NCBI GenBank assembly: GCA_039933515.1
Contig: JBDTNY010000022.1
Location: forward strand, 18,922-82,921
DNA: 64,000 nucleotides
Direction: 5' to 3'
Origin: JAOUEA01 sp039933515
Lineage (GTDB): Bacteria; Actinomycetota; UBA4738; HRBIN12
Position 1 is the stretch's first letter, and each line of letters opens with the position of its first letter. Of the stretch, positions 1-7,962 are shown one piece after another. The notes below the pieces were generated by a model. It saw only the letters and a program-made list of their open reading frames with translations, was not told the DNA's origin and ran no database searches. The translations under genes were made by a program, and so were the position numbers.

Positions 1-78
1 CGAGCTTAGTGAAGATCGCCCCTACGGGTCACCGCGCAGCCTCGACCCGGCCACCGGCGCATCGCCGCCTGCGCGCGG

Positions 79-1059
79 TTAGACCGAGAAGCGCACGTGC
101 AGGATGTCGCCCTCGGCGACCTCGTAGTCCTTGCCCTCGACGCGGATCCTGCCGTGGTGCTTCGCGGCCTCCATCGACCCCTGGGCGACGAGCTCGTCGT
201 AGCCGATCACCTCGGCGCGGATGAACCCGCGCTCGAAGTCCGTGTGGATCACGCCCGCCGCCTCGGGCGCCCTCGCGCCCCGCCGCACCTCCCATGCTCG
301 GGTCTCGTCCTCGCCGGTGGTGAGGAACGTGATGAGATCGAGCGCGCGGTACGACGCGTGGATCACCGTGTCGAGGCCGGGCTCCTCGACGCCGAACTCC
401 TCCAGCAGGGCGCGCGCCTCCTCAGGGTCCATCTCCGCGGTCTCGGCCTCGATCGACGCGTACACACCCACGGCGTCCTCGCCCACGAGCTCGCCGGGAA
501 CCTGGGTGCCCTCCTCCAGGTTTGCGATCACGACCAGGGGCTTCATCGTGAGGGGGGCGATCCCCCGGAGGACTTCCGCCTGCTGCGGATCGAGCTGCGC
601 CGCTCGGATCGGCGTCTCGGCCTCGAGCGCTTCCTTCGCAGCCTGGAGCACCGCGGTCTCGTCGTTCGCTTTGCCCTTCGCGCGCTTGATCGCCTTCTCG
701 AGCGCGCTCTCGATCACGGCGAGATCCGCGAGCAGCAGTTCCGCGCGCACGTTCGCGAGCTCGGCCGCCGGGGTCGCATCGGGCCCGAAGCACCGGAGGA
801 CCACGGCGAGCGCGTCCACCTCTCGAAGCTTCGCGATCCCCTGCGCGCTCGCGACGCCGCCGGGAACGTCGACGAACCCGACCTGCGAGGCGACGGTCTT
901 CTTCGATGACTCCATCTCGGTCAGCACGCCGAGTCGTGGGTCGGGCACCGCCACGACCGCGACATTGGCCTGACCCCCGTGCGCGCCGGCCCGAGTCAAC
1001 GCTCTGAAGAGCGTCGACTTCCCGCTGAACGACACCCCGACGAGCCCCACGTCCTTCAT
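79..1059 (-). CDS. ychF: YchF-like NTPase (short DUF933 subfamily)
   Basis: The product (326 aa) is an Obg-related P-loop NTPase of the YchF family, which in other bacteria binds ribosomes and favours ATP over GTP. Visible motifs are a P-loop G-x4-GKS at residues 8-15, DVPG at 64-67 and NLEE at 180-183; the last replaces NKxD and is the family's ATP-type base-recognition signature. The last 60 residues match the YchF C-terminal TGS/DUF933 domain (IHTDFERGF, EGKDY, GDILHVRF). Typical YchF is about 363 aa, so this one is short, and the usual PN in the P-loop is SF here, suggesting a divergent branch. I chose the ATG at 1059 because it places the P-loop at the very N-terminus as in the family; longer readings upstream have no conserved sequence. 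Confidence 0.85.
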   Translation of the reverse strand: MKDVGLVGVSFSGKSTLFRALTRAGAHGGQANVAVVAVPDPRLGVLTEMESSKKTVASQVGFVDVPGGVASAQGIAKLREVDALAVVLRCFGPDATPAAELANVRAELLLADLAVIESALEKAIKRAKGKANDETAVLQAAKEALEAETPIRAAQLDPQQAEVLRGIAPLTMKPLVVIANLEEGTQVPGELVGEDAVGVYASIEAETAEMDPEEARALLEEFGVEEPGLDTVIHASYRALDLITFLTTGEDETRAWEVRRGARAPEAAGVIHTDFERGFIRAEVIGYDELVAQGSMEAAKHHGRIRVEGKDYEVAEGDILHVRFSV

Positions 1060-1225
1060 CGACCGCCGAGTGTACGGAACGGGCGGGGACCCTCGGTCGG
1101 CTCGCCGGAGATCTCTCAGGCGTCCAGGCCGGATCCCTTCGTGCATTTCTGGCCCGTTGCCCGATACACAGATGAGACGACAACCTCGGCGAGGCCAGGG
1201 GCCTCCGAACGAAGGAGAGAGCCAC

Positions 1226-1702
1226 ATGGACGCAAAGAAGCGGATCACGATGATCGTCGCGGTCGTGATGGCCGGGATGCTCAGCGTGGGGATGGCCAGT
1301 GCGAGCGTGCGCCACTCGGTCGGCGGGTTGCTCGCCGGGCACCGCGGCAAGGTCGCCTCCGTGGTTCGACACAGCGCTCCGGCCACTTCGACGGACGACT
1401 CCGATGAAGCGGATGTTGCCGACGACTCGAAGGACGAGGCTGTTGAGATCGGCGATCAGGGCGACGACAGCCAGGGCGACACCACCGAGTCCGACCAGGG
1501 CGACCAGGGCGACGACAGCCAGGGCGACACCACCGAGCCCGACCAGGGCGACCAGGGCGACGACAGCCAGGGCGACACCACCGAGTCCGACCAGGGCGAC
1601 CAGGGCGACCAGGGCGACACCACCGAGTCCGACCAGGGCGACCAGGGCGACCAGGGCGACCAGGGCGACCAGAGCGGCCAGGGCGACGACAGCCAGTCCT
1701 AA
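1226..1702 (+). CDS. Secreted acidic GDQGD-repeat protein
   Basis: This 158-aa protein starts at an ATG preceded by GAAGGAGAG at 1211-1219. Residues 1-28 form a signal peptide (basic start, hydrophobic core, SxA-type end). From about residue 78 the chain is made of low-complexity repeats of Asp, Gln, Gly and Ser: three near-identical 16-residue units containing DDSQGDTTE followed by shorter DQG triplets. No enzyme domain is visible. The composition would be highly soluble, acidic and probably disordered, perhaps binding cations outside the cell; this is inference. A strong terminator follows at 1726. I do not recognise a family. Confidence 0.7.
   Translation: MDAKKRITMIVAVVMAGMLSVGMASASVRHSVGGLLAGHRGKVASVVRHSAPATSTDDSDEADVADDSKDEAVEIGDQGDDSQGDTTESDQGDQGDDSQGDTTEPDQGDQGDDSQGDTTESDQGDQGDQGDTTESDQGDQGDQGDQGDQSGQGDDSQS
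1456..1690 (+). repeat. In-frame tandem repeats, 48-base unit degenerating to 9-base GACCAGGGC units
   Basis: Within the gene at 1226-1702 a 48-base unit recurs about three times, followed by runs of the 9-base unit GACCAGGGC. The phase is always a multiple of three, so copy-number change would lengthen or shorten the protein without breaking it. The repeats are almost identical at base level, which suggests recent expansion. Confidence 0.8.
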
Positions 1703-1725
1703 CGCAGCGGACACATGTTGCTCCC

Positions 1726-1753
1726 GCGGAGGAGGCCCAAGGGCCTCCTCCGC
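1726..1753 (+). terminator. Rho-independent terminator after the repeat protein
   Basis: Perfect inverted repeat with 13-base arms (GCGGAGGAGGCCC and its complement) around AA, followed by TCCTGTTTT at 1754-1762. It lies 23 bases after the stop codon of the repeat-protein gene. Confidence 0.85.
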
Positions 1754-1880
1754 TCCTGTTTTCCCCCGACCGTTCGGCCCGGCCCCCGGCCCGAGGCGCT
1801 CCCCCTTTTACCCCACAATTACCGTCGTTCGGTCACTGCGCCGCCGCGGCGTCCCATGCCGATGTGGTTCAACGAGACCG

Positions 1881-1918
1881 GGCGGAGTGGGGCGCCGCCA
1901 GACCCGCCCCACTCCGCC
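1881..1918 (+). promoter_or_regulatory. Strong hairpin in the leader of the calcium-repeat gene
   Basis: Perfect 14-base arms (GGCGGAGTGGGGCG at 1881-1894 and its complement at 1905-1918) enclose a 10-base loop, 58 bases before the start at 1977. No T-run follows, so it is either a leader structure or a poor terminator. The 274-base gap 1703-1976 otherwise holds only the terminator at 1726 and presumably the promoter of the next gene. Confidence 0.5.
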
Positions 1919-1976
1919 GGGCTCGTTCGCCGCGGGCTGCCTGCGCGGTGGGAACGGTCGGATGAGAGGGGGCAAT

Positions 1977-2711
1977 ATGCAGCGAACGCACAGATCGCGA
2001 CTCGGGATCGTGGTCGTGTTCGCGATGGTCGCCACGATGGTCGCCGCGACCACGGGCATCGCGTTGGCATCGGCCGGCACGCACGCGCGGGCCTCGGCCC
2101 ATCGGCTGAAGGACTCCGATGGCGACGGTATGCCGAACCGGTGGGAGCGGGCGCATCACACGAACCCGCATCGCCGCGACGCCAAGGCGGATCCTGACAA
2201 GGACGCGCTGAAGAACCTCGGTGAATACCGCCAGCGCACGCTGCCGCACCAGCCGGACACGGATCGTGACGGCCTGTACGACGGCGCTGAAGTCAAGCAG
2301 TTCCACAGCGACCCGAAGGACGCCGACTCTGACGACGACGGTGTCGAGGACGGGTCGGAGGACTCTGACGGCGACGGCGTCGTCGACGAGGGCGAGGACC
2401 GCGACCACCAGGGGTTCGTCGGCACCATCATCTCGTTCGACGCCGACACCGGTCGCCTGCTGTTCGAGAGCACGCTGGGTTGGCCTGTGACGGCGAAGGT
2501 CACCGATGAGACTCGGATCCTCGTCTCCGAGGACTGTCAGGGCGACGAAGGCGGTGACGAGGGCGGCGACGCTCCGGTGGTCAGGTGTGACACCGCGCTC
2601 TTGCAGGAGGGGCAAGACATCGTCGAGATCGGGTTCGCGTCCGGCTCCGACCACGGCGTGCCCGTCGTTAGGTGGATCGTGCTCGCCTGCCCATGGCAGT
2701 CGGGCGTCTGA
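1977..2711 (+). CDS. Secreted thrombospondin type 3-like calcium-repeat protein
   Basis: The 244-aa product has a signal peptide in the first 30 residues ending in ALASA. Residues 40-145 contain repeated Asp-rich calcium-binding loops of the DSDGDGMPNRWE, DTDRDGLYDGAE and DSDDDGVEDG type, as in thrombospondin type 3 and bacterial dockerin-like repeats. The C-terminal 100 residues, with two Cys (DCQGD, RCDTA), form an extra domain I do not recognise. The start at 1977 has a GAGAGGGGG ribosome-binding site at 1964-1972; an ATG at 1962 overlaps that site and is less likely. Probably a calcium-stabilised exported protein. Confidence 0.75.
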   Translation: MQRTHRSRLGIVVVFAMVATMVAATTGIALASAGTHARASAHRLKDSDGDGMPNRWERAHHTNPHRRDAKADPDKDALKNLGEYRQRTLPHQPDTDRDGLYDGAEVKQFHSDPKDADSDDDGVEDGSEDSDGDGVVDEGEDRDHQGFVGTIISFDADTGRLLFESTLGWPVTAKVTDETRILVSEDCQGDEGGDEGGDAPVVRCDTALLQEGQDIVEIGFASGSDHGVPVVRWIVLACPWQSGV

Positions 2712-2810
2712 CCCGCTGAGGTTGCGCAGAGGGGGCGCATCGTCCGGGCGGGTGGGGAATCCGACGGCCCCGCCCGCCCGGCGTCTCGTACCAATTCACG
2801 GCCGGCACGA

Positions 2811-2842
2811 ACGAAGCCCGGGCCATACGGCCCGGGCTTCGT
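2811..2842. terminator. Bidirectional terminator hairpin
   Basis: Perfect 14-base stem (ACGAAGCCCGGGCC and complement) around an ATAC loop, lying between the convergent ends of the calcium-repeat gene and sodN. The following bases are only modestly T-rich, so strength on either strand is uncertain. Confidence 0.7.
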
Positions 2843-2861
2843 CTTCGATCAACGTCAGTGC

Positions 2862-3254
2862 CTAGCTCTTGGTCTCCCAGAAGATCTTCGCGAGCTCGTC
2901 GATCGCATCGAGGAGCTGCTGCCCCTGGGCCGGGTCGACGGACTTCTTCGACTCGCCTGCGAGCTTCGCGGCCTTCCAGAACTTGTCGTGGAGGTCGGGG
3001 AACTTCTCCAGGTGTTCGGGCTTGAAGTAGTCGGTCCACAGCACCCAGAGGTGCTCTTTGACCATCGTCGCGCGCTCTTCCTTGATCGCGACCGCTCGCC
3101 CGCGGAACACCGGGTCCTCGTTCCCTTGGTACTTCTCCTGGCAACCCTTGACCGACTCGGCCTCGATGCGAGCCTGGGCGGGGTCGTACACCCCGCAGGG
3201 CAGGTCGCAGTGCGCGTGGACGGATCGGTGCGGCTTGAGGAATGCTTCCAGCAT
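2862..3254 (-). CDS. sodN: Nickel superoxide dismutase precursor
   Basis: Ni-SOD converts superoxide to oxygen and hydrogen peroxide. Residues 15-25 carry the diagnostic nickel-hook HCDLPCGVYDP, in which the His (amino terminus after processing), Cys2 and Cys6 of the mature chain bind nickel. Before it lies a 14-residue propeptide ending in VHA that must be cut off. Total length 130 aa, mature 116, normal for the family. An AGGAGGC ribosome-binding site lies about 8 bases upstream of the ATG. The matching protease gene is immediately divergent, and the two start codons share the same CATG. Confidence 0.95.
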   Translation of the reverse strand: MLEAFLKPHRSVHAHCDLPCGVYDPAQARIEAESVKGCQEKYQGNEDPVFRGRAVAIKEERATMVKEHLWVLWTDYFKPEHLEKFPDLHDKFWKAAKLAGESKKSVDPAQGQQLLDAIDELAKIFWETKS

Positions 3255-3714
3255 GGAACGGCCTCCTTCTGACGACGTCTCGACCGAAACCTACCACCGA
3301 GGTCGGAAACGGGTGGCGGCCCTCACGGCGGGCGTGTCGGTGGCGGCATGGGTCACCTGGGCGTGTCTTCGATTCCGGCCCCAGCGCGTCGAGATCGAAG
3401 GGGGTTCGATGGCCCCGACGCTTTCCCCCGGCGACTGGGCGCTCGCCGTCGTGCCGCGTCGGTTCTCGCGCGGCGACGTCGTCGTCGTGGAACATCCAGG
3501 CCGCCCCGGCTACGAGATGGTCAAGCGACTGAAGGGGGTACCCGGCGATTCGGTGTTCGAGCGCGTCTTGGGGCCCGATGAGTTCTGGGTCGAGGGCGAC
3601 CTCGAGCCGGCCTCGACCGACAGTCGCCACTTCGGACCGGTGCGAGCGGTCGCGATCAAGGCGAAGGTGCCGCTCGTCTACGGTCCGGGCAATCGGCGTC
3701 ACCTCGTCCGGTGA
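3253..3714 (+). CDS. sodX: Ni-SOD maturation protease, S26 signal-peptidase family
   Basis: The protein is a short signal peptidase-like serine protease expected to trim the 14-residue SodN propeptide and expose the nickel-binding His. A hydrophobic segment near residues 24-40 is followed by the catalytic Ser in EGGSMAPTL and the catalytic Lys in MVKRLKG, with the family's GD turn (VPGDS). With the ATG at 3253 the protein is 153 aa; this ATG overlaps the sodN start on the other strand and lacks a ribosome-binding site. A GTG at 3313 would give 133 aa, closer to typical SodX, and leave room for the sodN promoter. The function is secure from motif and neighbour; the start is not. Confidence 0.85.
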   Translation: MERPPSDDVSTETYHRGRKRVAALTAGVSVAAWVTWACLRFRPQRVEIEGGSMAPTLSPGDWALAVVPRRFSRGDVVVVEHPGRPGYEMVKRLKGVPGDSVFERVLGPDEFWVEGDLEPASTDSRHFGPVRAVAIKAKVPLVYGPGNRRHLVR

Positions 3715-3725
3715 TTTCCGTCATG

Positions 3726-3759
3726 AAGAGGGCGGCCCCCTCCCGGGTGCCGCCCTCTT
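3726..3759 (+). terminator. Terminator after sodX
   Basis: Inverted repeat AAGAGGGCGGC (3726-3736) and its complement (3749-3759), followed by GCTAG. It begins 11 bases after the sodX stop and may also serve the convergent RTX-repeat gene. Confidence 0.65.
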
Positions 3760-3803
3760 GCTAGAACGGACGGGACTCGACCGTTCGGGTCGAACGCTGC
3801 GGG

Positions 3804-5156
3804 CTAAGCCTCGCAGCGTTTGACGAAGTCGCCGGGGCCCACCAGGCAGGTGTCTGTCCCGGTGCCGCCGTCCAGGCTGTCCTTGCCACCCTTGCCGTTC
3901 AGCGTGTCGTCGCCTCCCATCCCCGAGATCGCGTCGGCGCCGCTCTGACCGATGAGCGTGTTCGCGTGGCCATCGCCGGTGAGGATGTCATCGAATCGTG
4001 ACCCGAAGACGTTCTCGATCGCGATCAGCACGTCGTTGCCCTTGCCGGTCTGCTTCACGTTCAAGATCGCGATGACCTTCGTCGTCGAGTTCTTGTAGGT
4101 GATCGTGTCGTTGCCCTGGCGCCCGTTCAGTTTGTTCAGACGGTTGCCGTCGATGAATCGGTCGTCGCCGGCGCCGGTCGCGATCCGTTCCATCGACTCG
4201 AAGTGATCGGTTCCCTGTCCGGTGACCATCCGGGTCCCGAGGTTCACGACGAGGCTGCCGGCCCCCGCGAAGTCCAGGAAGTCGCGCTTGCCCGCGCCGC
4301 CCCGGACCGTGTCGTCTCCGGATCCCGGCCGAAACGTGTCCGCCCCGCCCCGGCCCTCGAGCACGTCGTTGCCGTCCCCCCCGAGCAACGTGTCGGCCAG
4401 CGAGGTCCCGATGATGTGCTCGACGCCGGTGATCTGGTCGTTCGGCCCCGGGCCCGTGTTGGCGATACCGTCCTTGTAGACGAGCCGAGTGGTGTTCCGG
4501 AAGTAGTCGACGGTGTCCTTGTCGTCGCCGCCTCTCATCGTGATGCCGCCGTTCCCGTTACCGATGAATCGGTCGTTGTCGGGTCCCGCGTCGTAGATGC
4601 CACCGATGGCGCCTGTTCCGCCGATCAGGGAGATCTGGTCGCGCCCGAACGACGTAGTGGCCCCAGCAAGCACGGCGCCGCCGCTCACGAGCAGGTCGAA
4701 GTCCTTCGGCTGCTCGCGGGCGTTCAGGTTGACCTTCTTAGCCCCGAACGTGATGCGGTCGATCCGGTTGCCGCCCTGCACGAAGACGTCGCCGCCGTTC
4801 CCGCCCGCGGCCACGGTGATCTCGATCTCGGACCTGCCCTTGGACTCGTGCGTCGCGCCCGGCGCCAACGGTCCGTTCGCGAGCGAGATCGTCACCATGT
4901 TGAACCCGTTGTTTCCGGTGATCGTGATCGCGTCCGTGTTCTTGACGGTGGCGGAGCCACAGGGCGTGCCGCCGACAGTGATGCCGTCGGCACCGGTCTC
5001 ACGCTCGACGGTCGTCGAGTCCGATCCCCCGAGGGTGATCGTGACCTCGTGCGCAGCGGCGTTGTACGAGCAGTTCACGGCCGCGGAGGCGGGGATCGGG
5101 GTGAGCAGCGCGACCAGGAGGCCGGCCACTGCGGCGGGCAGCGTTCGAAGCTTCAT
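3804..5156 (-). CDS. Secreted RTX/hemolysin-type calcium-repeat protein
   Basis: The 450-aa product begins with a clear signal peptide (MKLRT...ASA, about 26 residues). The C-terminal two thirds contains nonapeptide repeats of the GGxGxDxLx type (for example GGDGNDVLEGRGGADTF, GGDDTLNGKGGKDSLDG), which form calcium-filled beta rolls. An N-terminal 110-residue Cys-containing region precedes them. Two Cys near the C-terminus (TCLV, KRCEA) match the usual actinobacterial ending. No protease or lipase domain is fused, so it is more likely a structural or adhesive exoprotein than a toxin. The ATG at 5156 follows GGAAGGA; an upstream ATG at 5201 would add residues that spoil the signal peptide. Confidence 0.85.
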   Translation of the reverse strand: MKLRTLPAAVAGLLVALLTPIPASAAVNCSYNAAAHEVTITLGGSDSTTVERETGADGITVGGTPCGSATVKNTDAITITGNNGFNMVTISLANGPLAPGATHESKGRSEIEITVAAGGNGGDVFVQGGNRIDRITFGAKKVNLNAREQPKDFDLLVSGGAVLAGATTSFGRDQISLIGGTGAIGGIYDAGPDNDRFIGNGNGGITMRGGDDKDTVDYFRNTTRLVYKDGIANTGPGPNDQITGVEHIIGTSLADTLLGGDGNDVLEGRGGADTFRPGSGDDTVRGGAGKRDFLDFAGAGSLVVNLGTRMVTGQGTDHFESMERIATGAGDDRFIDGNRLNKLNGRQGNDTITYKNSTTKVIAILNVKQTGKGNDVLIAIENVFGSRFDDILTGDGHANTLIGQSGADAISGMGGDDTLNGKGGKDSLDGGTGTDTCLVGPGDFVKRCEA

Positions 5157-5335
5157 GGGTGTGGGGGGTCCTTCCGATCCGGGGGTGTACCGCGCCTGCA
5201 ATCATCCACAGCGAAGGGCACAGAGTCATCGGCCGAAAGTCCGAGAACGTGGGACCGGGCGCCGAGCGTGGGCGCGCCGCTCGAAGCCGGGTACGGTGCG
5301 GTCAAGAAGCTTCGCCCCGGTCCCGACTAAACCTT

Positions 5336-6172
5336 GTGAGCCTTCCCCCACCGTTCGGTGTCCCGCCTCGCCCCGACCTCGGGGGCGAATGCTTCCCGCC
5401 GCCTCCCGGTCCGCCGATGCTGGGTGCCGAGGCGACGCCGCCGTCCCCGCGGTCCTCCTTGCCCGTCCTCGTGGCGCTCCTGGTGGTCGGTGCGCTCGTC
5501 GGAGCCCTGGTGGCACCGCTCCTGGGCTCCACGACGCTGGAGCCGAGTGCCGTCGGCACGAAGGGGGACTACTCGTTCATCCACACCCACGGCGGTGACC
5601 CCACCCGCTGGAACCCCTGTGAGCCGATCCACTACGTCTTGGGTCGCGCCGGGCTCACGGAAGGCGGGATCCAGGATGTTCGTGGGGCGATCGAGCGCCT
5701 GCACGACGTCACGGGGATGGCGTTCACGTATGACGGCCTCACCGACGAGGTGCCGAGCCGCGGCCGGGATCCGTACCAACCCGGTCGGTACGGCGACCGG
5801 TGGGCTCCCGTGCTGATCGCGTGGGTGGATCCGGCCACGACGGATATCTCGTTCGATGAGGACGGCCAGGTGGTGGCGGCCGTGGCGACGCCGCAGGTGG
5901 CCAGCGAGGACGACGACGAAACGTTCGTGACCGGCTGGATCGCCGTGAACGCCGACGACCCCAACCCTTCTGGATTCGGTCTCCCCGGCATGCAAGGCCT
6001 CGTGGTCCTGCACGAACTTGCGCACGTGCTCGGCCTCGGCCACGCCGAGTCGAACGGCAACCTGATGGAGTCCTCGGGTGGCGGCGTCACGTCCTTTGGG
6101 CCCGGCGATCTCGCGGGGCTCGAGCAGCTTGGTCGCGATGCGGGTTGCCTCGGTACCCGGCCCGCGCCGTGA
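5336..6172 (+). CDS. Membrane-anchored matrixin-like zinc metalloprotease
   Basis: The 278-aa protein carries HELAHVLGLGH near residue 224, the HExxHxxGxxH zinc site of metzincins/matrixins. Upstream lie a proline-rich cytoplasmic head (PPPP, PRPD), one transmembrane helix at about residues 40-62 and an exported domain starting THGGDPTRWNPC, typical of actinobacterial matrixin-like proteins. The expected Met-turn may be the NLMES stretch after the zinc motif. I selected the GTG at 5336 because the proline-rich head is commonly found before such an anchor; an ATG at 5417 is the alternative and neither has a good ribosome-binding site. The substrate is unknown. Confidence 0.8.
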   Translation: MSLPPPFGVPPRPDLGGECFPPPPGPPMLGAEATPPSPRSSLPVLVALLVVGALVGALVAPLLGSTTLEPSAVGTKGDYSFIHTHGGDPTRWNPCEPIHYVLGRAGLTEGGIQDVRGAIERLHDVTGMAFTYDGLTDEVPSRGRDPYQPGRYGDRWAPVLIAWVDPATTDISFDEDGQVVAAVATPQVASEDDDETFVTGWIAVNADDPNPSGFGLPGMQGLVVLHELAHVLGLGHAESNGNLMESSGGGVTSFGPGDLAGLEQLGRDAGCLGTRPAP

Positions 6173-6364
6173 ACCTTCGAGGGCGTTGTTCGGAATAGCC
6201 GCCGTGGGGTAGGCTGTTGCACCTGCAAATGATCTGCACACGCGAAGCCGGCATCGTGGGGGCCATGATCCCCGACCGCCTCTGCTGTCAGCCCTGACAC
6301 AGAGGACGTTTCGCGCCGCTCCGCTCCCGCCCCATCCCTCGCTTAGCTCCTGGAGGTCTTCCGC

Positions 6365-6601
6365 ATGTCTACGACCGTCACCACCACCGTCGACGCCCGC
6401 GGCCAGTCCTGCCCCGGCCCGCTCGTCTCGCTCGCCAAGGCGCTGAAGGACGCTCGATCGGGTGACCTGCTCGAGCTGCTCGCCACCGACCCCGGCTCCA
6501 GGTCCGACGTCCCAAGCTGGGCCGAGATCAGCGGCAACGAGCTGCTCGAGTCGGCCGAGACCGACGATGGCGGCTACCGCTACCTGGTCAGGAAGGTCTG
6601 A
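6365..6601 (+). CDS. TusA-family sulfur carrier protein
   Basis: The 78-aa protein has the TusA fold signature: a short strand, then QSCPGPL with the persulfide-carrying Cys at about residue 18, then a helix. TusA-like proteins pass sulfane sulfur to partners in thiolation or sulfur oxidation. A CTGGAGGTC ribosome-binding site precedes the ATG. The stop is two bases from the GTG start of a DsrE-family gene, so the two are surely co-expressed. The pairing suggests sulfur-relay work rather than tRNA thiolation specifically; that is inference. Confidence 0.85.
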   Translation: MSTTVTTTVDARGQSCPGPLVSLAKALKDARSGDLLELLATDPGSRSDVPSWAEISGNELLESAETDDGGYRYLVRKV

Positions 6602-6603
6602 GC

Positions 6604-7173
6604 GTGGCCACCACCGAAGATCGGATCGAGGCACCGACGTACGCGGAGCTCCTCGCGCGGATCGAGGCGCTCGAGGCCGCCCAGAGTCCGATCAAGAAGA
6701 AGAACAAGCTCACGATCATCGCGTGGGGCGGCGACCTCGACCGGATCTGGCCGACGACGATCCTCGCCACCACCGCCGCGGCGAGCGGGATGGAGTCGAG
6801 CGTGTTCTTCACCTTCTGGGGGCTGTTCGCGATCGTGAAGCCCGGCGTGCGTATCACCGGCGACAACTGGATGCAGAAGATGATGTCGGCGATGAATCCG
6901 GGCTCGGCCCAGAAGGCGAAGCTCTCGCACTACCACTTCGCGGGTGCCGGCCCTGCGATGTTCAAGAAGCTGGCGACCGACCGGCAGGTCGCAAAGCCTG
7001 AGGAACTGATCGAGACTGCCAAGGACTTAGGAGTGCGACTGATCCCGTGCCAGATGACGATGGACCTGCTGGGTCTCAAGCGAGAGGACCTGATCGACGG
7101 GCTTGAGGAGCCGATCGGGGCCGCCACGGCGATCGCCGAGATGCGCGACGCTGCTGTTTCGTTGTTCATCTGA
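6604..7173 (+). CDS. DsrE/DsrF/DsrH-like family protein
   Basis: This 189-aa protein belongs to the DsrE/F/H superfamily, partners of TusA in sulfur transfer. After about 35 N-terminal residues (a possible short coiled coil around EALEAAQ) comes the Rossmann-like core starting KLTIIAWGGDLD, with AAASGMESSVFFTFWG typical of the DsrE-like peroxiredoxin-associated subfamily and a conserved Cys in LIPCQMTMDLLG near the C-terminus. Translation starts at a GTG two bases after the tusA-like stop. Its end is convergent with the next gene, two bases away. Confidence 0.85.
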   Translation: MATTEDRIEAPTYAELLARIEALEAAQSPIKKKNKLTIIAWGGDLDRIWPTTILATTAAASGMESSVFFTFWGLFAIVKPGVRITGDNWMQKMMSAMNPGSAQKAKLSHYHFAGAGPAMFKKLATDRQVAKPEELIETAKDLGVRLIPCQMTMDLLGLKREDLIDGLEEPIGAATAIAEMRDAAVSLFI

Positions 7174-7175
7174 GG

Positions 7176-7841
7176 TCAGGGCACCCACTGCTGCGCGATT
7201 CTGACGATTTCGCCGTCCGTCACCCTGATCCACCAACCCCAGTGCTCCATGTTGGGATAGTCCTTCTGATCGGTGCCGTTCACGGCCGCGCTCCATGCGT
7301 CGAGATCCCCCGCCTTGAGGTGGCAGCACGTGCCTTCTGGGACGTAGCGAACGATCCCGTCGGGTGACAGCGGCATCGTGCGGAGGGTCGGATTGTCGTT
7401 CACGATGTAGTAATCGTTGGGCACGGGCACTTCGCCCCCGTGCTCGCCGGCCGCTTCGTTCGCGGCCTCCCCACGGAGGAAGTAGGCGAGGTCGAACGTC
7501 AACGCGGGTCCGGTGGAGCTCGTGGAGACCGCCGTGGCGTACACGTAATAGCGACCGTCGGGCAGTGCGTCGCTCGCGGGCACAGGCGAGACGCTCTCAC
7601 TTGCCTCTTCCGAAGGGCCCTCGCTCGGCTCGGGCGACGAGGACGAGGGCGATGACGACTCGCCCGAGGGGGCCGATGGCGTCGGGCTTGCCTGGGTGTC
7701 GTTGCCGCGGCTCGCGACCACGTACCCGATCCCGAACGTGCCCAGCGCGATCAGGACGGGCGCGATGACGGCGATCGCGCGGTTGCGTCGCGCCCGCCCG
7801 TCGGTCGCCGGCTGTCCGTGCCCGTTGTCGCGCGCCGACAT
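7176..7841 (-). CDS. Membrane-anchored protein with Ser/Pro/Glu linker, function unknown
   Basis: A 221-aa protein with a short basic cytoplasmic tail, one transmembrane helix at about residues 24-44, then a 50-residue Ser/Pro/Glu-rich linker and an exported domain of about 130 residues containing paired Cys (GTCCHL) and Trp-rich GWWIRV near the end. The start at 7841 is supported by GGGAGGAG seven bases upstream. I do not recognise the outer domain. It is divergent from the MarR gene and could share its regulatory region. Confidence 0.6.
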   Translation of the reverse strand: MSARDNGHGQPATDGRARRNRAIAVIAPVLIALGTFGIGYVVASRGNDTQASPTPSAPSGESSSPSSSSPEPSEGPSEEASESVSPVPASDALPDGRYYVYATAVSTSSTGPALTFDLAYFLRGEAANEAAGEHGGEVPVPNDYYIVNDNPTLRTMPLSPDGIVRYVPEGTCCHLKAGDLDAWSAAVNGTDQKDYPNMEHWGWWIRVTDGEIVRIAQQWVP

Positions 7842-7930
7842 GCGATCTCCTCCCTCGTGATCCCGTCTCCGTTCACGGCCACGATAGCCCGCCGCCCGGA
7901 ACGGGCCTTGCATCTGCGCGCATGTGGTGG

Positions 7931-7955
7931 TGATAGTTAGCATTGCGAACTATCA
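7931..7955. promoter_or_regulatory. Inverted-repeat operator, probable MarR site
   Basis: TGATAGTT at 7931-7938 and AACTATCA at 7948-7955 form perfect 8-base arms with a 9-base spacer, eight bases upstream of the marR start. Position and symmetry suit autoregulation of the marR-MFS unit by a dimeric winged-helix repressor. Confidence 0.65.
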
Positions 7956-7962
7956 TGTGGGC

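Noticed and set aside
1456..1690. Repeat array that could be mistaken for a CRISPR
   Set aside because: Units are short, contiguous without spacers, and stay in frame with a signal-peptide protein.
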